Under the pieces are notes generated by a model that did no database searches, had not been told where the DNA came from, and saw only the letters and a program-made list of their open reading frames with translations. Of a DNA stretch of 31,848 bases, positions 21,950 through 27,896 are shown piece by piece. Source of the DNA: DATKCJ01 sp035513275 (GTDB lineage Bacteria > Verrucomicrobiota > Verrucomicrobiia > Opitutales > Opitutaceae). Every line of letters begins with the position of its first letter. Position 1 is the first letter of the stretch. Made by a program: the position numbers and the translations under genes. Location: positions 1-31,848 of the forward strand of contig DATKCJ010000070.1 of assembly GCA_035513275.1 (NCBI GenBank), in the 5' to 3' direction.

Positions 21950-22777
21950 ATGATCGACAACCCCTCACGAAAACCGATCGCCGGACGCTTCGCCGGAAAA
22001 GTCGCGCTCGTCACCGGCGGCACAAACGGAATCGGCCATGCGATCGCGCTCGAGCTGCTTCGCGAGGGCGCACACGTCGCGGTGAGCGGTCTGCCGCGGG
22101 ATGTCGAGGAGGGCCGGCGCGCGTTTGCCGACGCCGGCTTCGACCCGCTGATCGTCGGGGGCGACATGGCCGACGAAGCGTTCTGCCGGCAGCTCGTGGC
22201 GGACACGCTCGCGCATTTCGGCCGGCTCGATTTCCTCGTGAACAACGCGTTCTCCTTCATCGCGAAGGGACTCGATGCGACGCGCGAGGAGTTTCACTAC
22301 TCGTTCGACGTCGGCCCGCTCGGCTTCGCTCTGATGATCCAGCTCGCTGCGGAGCCGATGAAGAGGACCGGCAGCGGGGCGATCGTGAACGTGTCGAGCA
22401 TCTCCTCGTGGGTCGCCCAGCCGGACCGCTGGACCTACAACATGGCTAAAGGCGCGGTCACACAACTCACGCGCTGTGCCGCGCTCGACCTCGCGCCATT
22501 CAATATCCGCGTGAACAGCATCAGCCCTGGATGGATCTGGACGCGCGAGGTCGACAAGGCGGCGGGCGGCGACCGCGCGAAGTGGGACCCTGTGTGGGGC
22601 CAGTATCACATGCTCGGCCGGATGGGGCATCCCATCGAGATGGCCGGCCCCGTGCTCTTCTTGCTCAGTGACGATGCGTCGTTCATCACGGGCACCGACT
22701 TACCCGTCGACGGCGGCTACAACGGCATCGGTCCCGAAGGTCTCGGCCAGACCAGCAAGATCGCCGGCTCCAAGTAG
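21950..22777 (+). CDS. Short-chain dehydrogenase/reductase
   Basis: The 275-residue protein is a classical SDR. The nucleotide-binding motif is TGGTNGIG (22-29), followed by NNAF at 98-101. The catalytic set is S150 (NVSSIS), Y163 and K167 (YNMAK). The tail GYNGIGPEG closes the fold. It is probably NAD(P)-dependent and oxidises a sugar or sugar acid, as in the oxidative L-fucose/L-rhamnose or D-galactose-type routes; substrate unknown. The start ATG 21950 is preceded by phrase-like repeats and lacks a clear ribosome binding site. The stop codon TAG (22775-22777) is the inner TAG of a GTAG hairpin element (R6). Confidence 0.93.
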   Translation: MIDNPSRKPIAGRFAGKVALVTGGTNGIGHAIALELLREGAHVAVSGLPRDVEEGRRAFADAGFDPLIVGGDMADEAFCRQLVADTLAHFGRLDFLVNNAFSFIAKGLDATREEFHYSFDVGPLGFALMIQLAAEPMKRTGSGAIVNVSSISSWVAQPDRWTYNMAKGAVTQLTRCAALDLAPFNIRVNSISPGWIWTREVDKAAGGDRAKWDPVWGQYHMLGRMGHPIEMAGPVLFLLSDDASFITGTDLPVDGGYNGIGPEGLGQTSKIAGSK

Positions 22778-22796
22778 GGCAGGTCTCTGACCTGCC
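22774..22796 (+). repeat. Single GTAG-headed hairpin (element R6) containing the SDR stop codon
   Basis: GTAG (22774-22777) is followed by GGCAGGTC-tct-GACCTGCC, a perfect 8-bp stem. Its stem is identical to the left half of R4 (12588-12610), differing only in the loop. There is no inverted partner before the next start codon at 22813, so this is a lone half. The TAG within the head serves as the stop codon of the SDR gene. Confidence 0.85.
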
Positions 22797-22812
22797 ACCC
22801 TCTCCATTTCTC

Positions 22813-23772
22813 ATGTCACAACCCACCGTCCTCATCACCGACCACGGATTTCCGAACCTCCGACACGAGGAAGCCGTCCTCGGCGCTGCCGGCGCGCGGC
22901 TGGTCGTCGCGCAGTGCAAGACGACCGACGAAATCATCGCCGCCGCGCGCGACGCCGATGCACTTCTCGTGCAATGGGCGCCGGTAGATGCCGCCGTGAT
23001 CGCCGCGCTGACCCGCTGCAAGGTGATCGTTCGCTACGGTATCGGCGTGGACAACGTCGACCTCGCCGCCGCGAAGGCGCGCGGCATCCCGGTGTGCAAC
23101 GTGCCCGACTATGGCGTGAGCGAGGTTGCAGAGCACGCGGTGTCGCTCGCACTCGCGCTGGCGCGACAGCTCCCGCAAATCGACGCGCGCGTGCGCTCTG
23201 GCACATGGAAGATCGTGCCCGACCGACCGATGCACCCGGTTCGCGAGATGACGTTTGCCACCGCGGGCTTTGGGCGGATCGCACGCGCTGCCCATGCGAT
23301 GATGGCAGGCTTCGGTTGCACGCGGATCGCCTGCGATCCGTTCGTGGGCGCGGACACGATGAAGGCCGTGGGCGTCGAAAAGGTCGAAACGGACGAACTC
23401 TTCGCGCGGGCTGACATTCTCTCACTGCACCTGCCGCTGACCGCGGAGACGCGTCACTTCGTGAGCGCTGCGCGCCTCGCGGCGATGAAGAAGACCGCGA
23501 TCCTTGTGAACACCGCGCGCGGTCCGCTGATTGACACTGTCGCGCTCTCGCAGGCGTTGCACAGCGACGCAATCGCGGGCGCAGGCATCGACGTGTTCGA
23601 GACCGAGCCACTGCCCGCGGATCATCCGCTCCGCACAGCGCCGCGCGCACTGCTCACTTCGCACGTCGCGTGGTATAGCGAGAGCAGCATCCCGCGGTTG
23701 CAGAAACTCGCAGCCGAGGAAGTCGTCCGCGCCCTGCGCGGCGAACCGCTAAGGAATCAAGTCAATCCTTAG
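22813..23772 (+). CDS. D-2-hydroxyacid dehydrogenase family protein (CtBP/PGDH-like)
   Basis: The 319-residue protein contains the family signatures: catalytic R236 in NTARGPLID, E265 in FETEPLP and H284 in SHVAWYS. The NAD-binding turn is A-G152-F-G154-R-I-A157-R, in which the third glycine of the usual G.G..G motif is alanine. The N-terminal VRYGIGVDNVDLAAAKARGIPVCNVPDYGVSEVAEHAV segment is typical of C-terminal-binding-protein-like dehydrogenases. The reaction is reversible NAD(P)-linked oxidation of a 2-hydroxyacid. It lies 35 bp after the SDR and probably processes a downstream acid in the same sugar pathway; the substrate is inferred. Confidence 0.92.
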   Translation: MSQPTVLITDHGFPNLRHEEAVLGAAGARLVVAQCKTTDEIIAAARDADALLVQWAPVDAAVIAALTRCKVIVRYGIGVDNVDLAAAKARGIPVCNVPDYGVSEVAEHAVSLALALARQLPQIDARVRSGTWKIVPDRPMHPVREMTFATAGFGRIARAAHAMMAGFGCTRIACDPFVGADTMKAVGVEKVETDELFARADILSLHLPLTAETRHFVSAARLAAMKKTAILVNTARGPLIDTVALSQALHSDAIAGAGIDVFETEPLPADHPLRTAPRALLTSHVAWYSESSIPRLQKLAAEEVVRALRGEPLRNQVNP

Positions 23773-23794
23773 GCTCTGGGCTGGAGCCACGGAT

Positions 23795-23942
23795 GGTAAC
23801 GGATACGAACGAACAGGAGTCAGGCGACAGGAGATAGGAAAACCCAGTTCGTGAAATTCGTGTCGCCATGCCGTGCCATAGCACTCTGAGCGCAAGCGAG
23901 TCCGCCTGAATCGAAAATCGAAAATCCAAAATCGAAAATCCC
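23795..23942. repeat. Phrase-like short repeats upstream of the amidohydrolase start
   Basis: This stretch includes AATCGAAAATC words (GAATCGAAAATCGAAAATCC and CAAAATCGAAAATCCC, 23909-23942) that run directly into the ATG at 23943, and AATTCGTG/GTTCGTGAA words near 23848-23866. The AATCGAAAATC block replaces the region where a ribosome binding site would be expected. No gene is present. Confidence 0.75.
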
Positions 23943-24794
23943 ATGCCCTCATTCCCCATCGTCGACACGCACCTGCACATCTGGGATCTCGGCCGGCTAC
24001 GCTACCCGTGGCTCGCGAGCGTGCCGATGCTCAACCGAAACCACCTGATTGAGGACTACCGCGCGGCGTGCGGCCCGGTGCAGGTCGCGAAGATGGTGTT
24101 TCTGCAATGCGAGTGCGACTCTGCCCAGTTTCAGGAGGAAGCAGATTGGGTGACCGAGGTCGCGCGCACCGACCCACGGATCCGCGGCATCGTTCCGTGG
24201 GCGCCGCTCGAGCGAGGCGACGCGGCGGAGGAGGCTGTCGCGCGACTGGCATCGAATCCACTCGTGAAGGGCATCCGGCGGATCATCCAGTTCGAGCCGG
24301 ACCCGGAGTTCTGCCTGCGGCCGGATTTCGTTCGCGGCGTGCAGTTGCTCCCGCGTCACGACCTGAGCTTCGACATCTGCATCAACCACACGCAGCTCGC
24401 CAACACGCTGAAGCTCGTGCGGCAGTGTCCTGAGGTGCGGTTTATCCTGGACCACATCGCCAAGCCCGACATCAAGGCCGGCCTGCTCGATCCGTGGCGT
24501 GCGGAGATGCGCGAACTCGCGGCGCTGCCCAACGTCTGGTGCAAGCTCTCGGGCCTCGTGACCGAGGCCGACCACGCGAAGTGGACGGCAGCCGACCTGC
24601 GGCCCTACATCGACCACGTGATCGACTGCTTCGGCTTCGATCGCGTGATGTTCGGCGGCGACTGGCCGGTCTCGACGCAGGCGACAGGCTACCCGCGATG
24701 GGTCGCCACGGTCGACGATGCGCTCAAGGGCGCCACGTCCGATGAACTGCAACGGCTCTACGTGCGCAACGCCGAGGCGTTCTATAGGGTATAG
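23943..24794 (+). CDS. Amidohydrolase, fuconolactonase-like (COG3618/PF04909 type)
   Basis: The 283-residue protein is a TIM-barrel metal-dependent hydrolase. The metal motif is at the N-terminus (IVDTHLHIWDL, with D8, H10, H12). Other signatures are GIRRIIQFEPDPEF, FDICINHTQLANTL, VRFILDHIAKPDIKAG, WCKLSGLVTEADHAKW and RVMFGGDWPVS. The DHIAKPD and FGGDWPV motifs are characteristic of the L-fuconolactonase-like amidohydrolases, which open sugar lactones. With the dehydrogenases upstream it would fit a fucose/rhamnose-type oxidative pathway, but no dehydratase, aldolase or transporter is in this window. The ATG lies immediately after an AATCGAAAATC repeat. Confidence 0.92.
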   Translation: MPSFPIVDTHLHIWDLGRLRYPWLASVPMLNRNHLIEDYRAACGPVQVAKMVFLQCECDSAQFQEEADWVTEVARTDPRIRGIVPWAPLERGDAAEEAVARLASNPLVKGIRRIIQFEPDPEFCLRPDFVRGVQLLPRHDLSFDICINHTQLANTLKLVRQCPEVRFILDHIAKPDIKAGLLDPWRAEMRELAALPNVWCKLSGLVTEADHAKWTAADLRPYIDHVIDCFGFDRVMFGGDWPVSTQATGYPRWVATVDDALKGATSDELQRLYVRNAEAFYRV

Positions 24795-24815
24795 TCCGGT
24801 CGAGCGCGCGTTATC

Positions 24816-24875
24816 GTAGATTGCGCGCTCGCCGCGCAACTTCCGCGAGCGTGGCGCGACAAGCGCGCCACTTAC
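24816..24875. repeat. GTAG...TTAC hairpin doublet (element R7)
   Basis: GTAG (24816-24819) then A, then TTGCGCG-ctcgc-CGCGCAA; the right half is GTGGCGC-gacaagc-GCGCCAC followed by TTAC (24872-24875). Both stems are perfect 7-mers. The element sits between the convergent amidohydrolase and YfgM-like genes, where it could also stop transcription from both sides. Its outer parts closely resemble R9. Confidence 0.85.
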
Positions 24876-24897
24876 GCCGAGCTGAACCGGGCCCCGC

Positions 24898-25656
24898 TTA
24901 GGGATTCGACCCGGGCAAGTTCAGCTTGAGCTCTGGGATCTCGCCGGTGGCGGGCGCGGCGGCCTCCGGACTCACCGTCTCGGACGGGAGGCTGGAGCGA
25001 AGCATGAACGCACGCTGCGCCCACGAGCCGGTGAGATCTGTCTGCACGACTTCGTCGAGCGCCTTGCGTGCCTCGTCGAGTCTGCCGTCGCCGATCGCGA
25101 GGGTCGCGAGGTGGTAGCGCGCCTCGGAGCGCTGGCCAGCCATGATCGCCAAGTCGTCCGCGAGAGCCTTGAGCGCGGCCTCGCCCTTCGCGCGATCGCC
25201 TCCAAGCGCCTGGCTGATTGCTGCGCCGATGCGGGCGCGCACGGCCAACGGGCTGTCCTTTAGCGGGGCGACGGCCTTCTCGTAGTTGGCGGCCGCCTCG
25301 GTGTAATTGCTTGCTGTGTAGGCTTCGTCGGCCACGCGCAGGAGCGCGAAGCCTGCAAGCGCGTGCTCCTCGTGCTCGGCAGCAAACGCCTTCAACCTCT
25401 CCGATGAATCGCTCGCCCCATAAGCCTCGGAGATGTCGCGCTCGCGCTCCTTCCACATGTATTGGACGACTTCGCGGCCGATGATGACGGCCAACCCGAT
25501 GATCACGAGCAACAGGATGAACCGGCTGTTCTTCTTCCAGAAATCCTGGATCTGGTCCTCAAACGAGACCTCCGCCCCGGCGGTGCCGGCAGCGACTACG
25601 TGGCGGTCGTCGCCGGGAAGCGGCGAGGACTGGGTGGGCTTGGAGGGAATGCTCAT
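24898..25656 (-). CDS. YfgM-like membrane-anchored TPR protein
   Basis: The 252-residue protein has a hydrophilic N-terminus, one membrane span (about 45-60, RFILLLVIIGLAVIIG), then helical TPR-like repeats (SSERLKAFAAEHEEHALAGFALLRVADEAYTASNYTEAAANYEKAVAPL, YHLATLAIGDGRLDEARKALDEVVQTD). A span at that position with periplasmic TPRs matches the YfgM / ancillary SecYEG translocon subunit type (TPR_21). In enterobacteria YfgM interacts with the Sec translocon and periplasmic chaperones; this role is by homology of architecture. The C-terminus is Pro/Ala-rich. A gap of 393 bp, filled by elements R8-R10, separates it from the peptidase gene upstream. Confidence 0.8.
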   Translation of the reverse strand: MSIPSKPTQSSPLPGDDRHVVAAGTAGAEVSFEDQIQDFWKKNSRFILLLVIIGLAVIIGREVVQYMWKERERDISEAYGASDSSERLKAFAAEHEEHALAGFALLRVADEAYTASNYTEAAANYEKAVAPLKDSPLAVRARIGAAISQALGGDRAKGEAALKALADDLAIMAGQRSEARYHLATLAIGDGRLDEARKALDEVVQTDLTGSWAQRAFMLRSSLPSETVSPEAAAPATGEIPELKLNLPGSNP

Positions 25657-25800
25657 GCGAATCAGACGGGGATTTGTCGAGTAAGGGGCAAGGGGGTAAC
25701 AAATGCCCCGCCGCGTGTAAATGCTCTTCGCCGGGGGCCCTGTTTGCCCGAGCCTTTGCCTAAACCTCGACCACGCAACACGGTTGTCCGGGCCCGGGTT
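25657..25800. other. Gap upstream of the YfgM-like gene
   Basis: This 144-bp part of the 393-bp gap between the minus-strand peptidase and YfgM-like genes lies just before the array of three hairpin doublets. It is the presumed promoter region of the YfgM-like gene on the minus strand. I see no convincing promoter, terminator or gene. Confidence 0.4.
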
Positions 25801-25860
25801 GTAGGCCCGGTGCCCTCACCGGGCGTCCGGCGTTGCGCCGCGTGAGGGCACGCGGCCTAC
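25801..25860. repeat. GTAG...CTAC hairpin doublet (element R8)
   Basis: GTAG (25801-25804) then GCCCGGT-style stem with loop GCCCTC (GGTGCCCTCACC core); the inverted half ends at CTAC 25857-25860 and on the minus strand reads GTAG then GCCGCGT-gccctc-ACGCGGC. Both halves keep the loop GCCCTC although the stems differ. It is the first of three doublets packed in 239 bp. Confidence 0.85.
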
Positions 25861-25870
25861 AGTCAGCGCT

Positions 25871-25933
25871 GTAGGTTGCGCGCTCGCCGCGTTCTGCTGG
25901 CCAGCAGAATGACGCGACAAGTGCGCCACCTAC
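25871..25933. repeat. GTAG...CTAC doublet with an inserted perfect palindrome (element R9)
   Basis: Its ends match R7: GTAG then GTTGCGCG-ctcgc-CGCG on the left and CGCGACAAGTGCGCCAC-CTAC on the right. The middle is a perfect 18-bp palindrome (25892-25909, arms TTCTGCTGG and CCAGCAGAA) that R7 lacks. Right-hand stem is partly decayed. Confidence 0.85.
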
Positions 25934-25955
25934 AAAAACGAGACCTGAGTTCGAG

Positions 25956-26039
25956 GTAGCGCGCCTATCGCCGAGAGGCGCGTCGCGCCTCATCGCCAGA
26001 ACACATCGAACCCGCGCCCCTCGGCGATGGGCGCGCTAC
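25956..26039. repeat. GTAG...CTAC hairpin doublet (element R10)
   Basis: GTAG (25956-25959) then CGCGCCT-atcgccgag-AGGCGCG; the right half ends at CTAC 26036-26039 and on the minus strand reads GTAG then CGCGCCC-atcgccgag-GGGCGCG. Both loops are the same nine bases and the one stem difference (T-A versus C-G) is compensated. It ends ten bases from the stop of the M32 peptidase gene. Confidence 0.9.
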
Positions 26040-26049
26040 CCCAATTCAA

Positions 26050-27543
26050 TCATTTGCAATACAGCGGCAGGTATCGCTCGGTGAGATAGCGGATGAGGTG
26101 CTTGGGCGAGATGTTTTCCCCGGTCACGCGCTTCACGAGCTCCTCGGTGTCGTAGCGTTTGCCGTGCGAGTGGATGTTCGTGCGCAGCCAGCCGAGCAGC
26201 CGCGAGAAATCGCCGCGCTCGAAATCGCTTTCGACGTCCGGCATCGCCTTGAGGACCGTGAACCAGAGCTGCGAGGCGATCATGTTGCCGATGCAGTAGC
26301 TCGGGAAATAACCGAACGCGCCGCCGGACCAGTGCACGTCCTGCAGCACGCCCTCGGTGTCGCTCGCGAGATCGAGCCCGAGCATTTCCTTCGCCTTCGC
26401 GCGCCATGCGCCGGGAAGATCGGCGACCTTCAGCGTGCCGGCGAAAAGTCCTTTCTCAATTTCGAAGCGCAGGATGATGTGAAGGTTGTAGGTGACCTCG
26501 TCGCTCTCGGTGCGGATCGGCGTGAGGCCGACGCGGTTGATCGCGAGGTAGAGCGCGTCGCTCGACACACCGTCGAGCCGCGGCGCGTAGAGTTCGCGGA
26601 AGCGCGGCTCGAAGTGTTTCCAGAACGCGCGCCCGCGGCCCACCTGGTTTTCCCAGAGACGGCTCTGCGATTCGTGCACACCCATGCCGACAGCCTCGCC
26701 GAGCGGCGTGCCGAGTTTGTCCATCGGCAGGCCCTGCTCGTAGAGGGCGTGCCCGCTCTCGTGGAGGCTGCTGAACACGGAGTCGAGCGGCAGGTGCTCC
26801 TTGAACTTCGTGGTCATTCGCGTGTCGGCCGCGTCGCCCGAGCAGAATGGATGCACAGCGGTGTCGAGCCGGCCGCGATCGAAGTTGAAGCCGACCGCCG
26901 CGGAGATCTCGTGTGAAAACGTGCGCTGCAACTCGGTGGGGAAGCCGGTAAACTTCGAGGTGTCGGCCTTGATCGGCGAGTCGACGATCATGCGCACGAG
27001 TGGCACGAGGTCGCGCTTTAGCTCGTCGAAGAGCACGGCGATGCGCGCGGCAGTCATTCCGGGATCGTGCTTGTCGATGAGGTAGTCGTAGGCGTCCGGC
27101 TCGCCCAGCATCGCGGCCTCGCGCTTCGCCGTGTCGAGCTGGCGCTGCAGGTATGGCGCAAACATCGCGAAGTCGTTCTTTGGCTTTGCCTGCGTCCAGA
27201 CTTGAAAGGCCTCCGTGTCGAGCCGCGCCTTCTCGGCGACGAACTCGGCGGAGAGCTTTGTCACCCGGTCGTAATCCTTGCGCACGTGCTTGCAGACGAC
27301 TTTCTCGTCGGCCGTGGCGGCATCGCCCTTGGCCTCGAGGGCCTTGAGCGACTCGCCGATGCGCGGATTCGTAGCGGCGTTGAAGTAGAGCTTGGACAGC
27401 GCAGCCATTTGTTCGCCGCGGCGATCGTGGCTGTTCGGCGGCAGGTTCACCTGCTGGTCCCAGCCGAGAAGGCTGCCGATGGAGCCGATGACATTGGCCT
27501 CCTTGAGGTCAGCGACGAGAGTTTCGTAAGGGGTAGAGCTCAT
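26050..27543 (-). CDS. M32-family metallocarboxypeptidase
   Basis: The 497-residue protein is full-length for the thermostable-carboxypeptidase (Taq) family. The zinc-binding motif is HESGHALYEQG, with H261 and H265 as ligands and E262 catalytic. The third ligand is likely E291 in GVHESQSRLWENQVGRG (286-304). The N-terminal SLLGWDQQVNLPPNSHDRRGEQMAALSKL segment and the C-terminal HWSGGAFGYFPSYCIGNMIASQLW are further hallmarks. It removes C-terminal residues from peptides, probably in the cytoplasm, as no signal peptide is present. It is separated by 353 bp of repeat DNA from the GH105 gene. Confidence 0.95.
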   Translation of the reverse strand: MSSTPYETLVADLKEANVIGSIGSLLGWDQQVNLPPNSHDRRGEQMAALSKLYFNAATNPRIGESLKALEAKGDAATADEKVVCKHVRKDYDRVTKLSAEFVAEKARLDTEAFQVWTQAKPKNDFAMFAPYLQRQLDTAKREAAMLGEPDAYDYLIDKHDPGMTAARIAVLFDELKRDLVPLVRMIVDSPIKADTSKFTGFPTELQRTFSHEISAAVGFNFDRGRLDTAVHPFCSGDAADTRMTTKFKEHLPLDSVFSSLHESGHALYEQGLPMDKLGTPLGEAVGMGVHESQSRLWENQVGRGRAFWKHFEPRFRELYAPRLDGVSSDALYLAINRVGLTPIRTESDEVTYNLHIILRFEIEKGLFAGTLKVADLPGAWRAKAKEMLGLDLASDTEGVLQDVHWSGGAFGYFPSYCIGNMIASQLWFTVLKAMPDVESDFERGDFSRLLGWLRTNIHSHGKRYDTEELVKRVTGENISPKHLIRYLTERYLPLYCK

Positions 27544-27734
27544 TGTTTGAAACGGGAAAGCATTGGTTGGCGCCTCAACGACCGCAAGCAGGCTTGTTCC
27601 ACCGTTCCGGATCTAGGATCGGTCCCACGACGGCGAGACCTCAACCCACCGCGCGCGACCGTTGAAAGTCGACGCACGCCGGGGCTCCTCCCGCCTCGGA
27701 GCGGAAGAGCGCACCAGCCGCGCGTCGAAAACCA

Positions 27735-27813
27735 AATGTCACCTAATAGGTGACATTGTCCCAAGGCCTACCAGGAGTCCGCCGCAGTGAATGTCACTTA
27801 ATAGGTGACATTC
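27735..27813. repeat. Second pair of the AATGTCACC palindrome
   Basis: Two copies of the palindrome found at 2440-2611 lie 55 bp apart: 27735-27757 (perfect, central base A on this strand) and 27789-27813 (12-bp arms, one C-to-T change in the left arm). Copies here and at 2440-2611 share AGTG before and CGC after in three of four cases. They lie in the gap between the GH105 and M32 genes; 27685-27715 also holds a degraded CTCC...GAGCG hairpin. The remaining 27544-27684 and 27814-27896 contain no recognised gene. Confidence 0.85.
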
Positions 27814-27896
27814 GCATTCAGAACAACGTGGGCTTCGCTGGCAGAGAAGTGCGACTCGCCGCGTGCGCAAGGTGTGGCACGAGGCAGCGCATTTGT

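Noticed and set aside
23772..23788. Terminator after the hydroxyacid dehydrogenase gene (GGCTC/GAGCC hairpin)
   Set aside because: Stem of only five pairs and no T-tract; the amidohydrolase downstream is probably on the same transcript.
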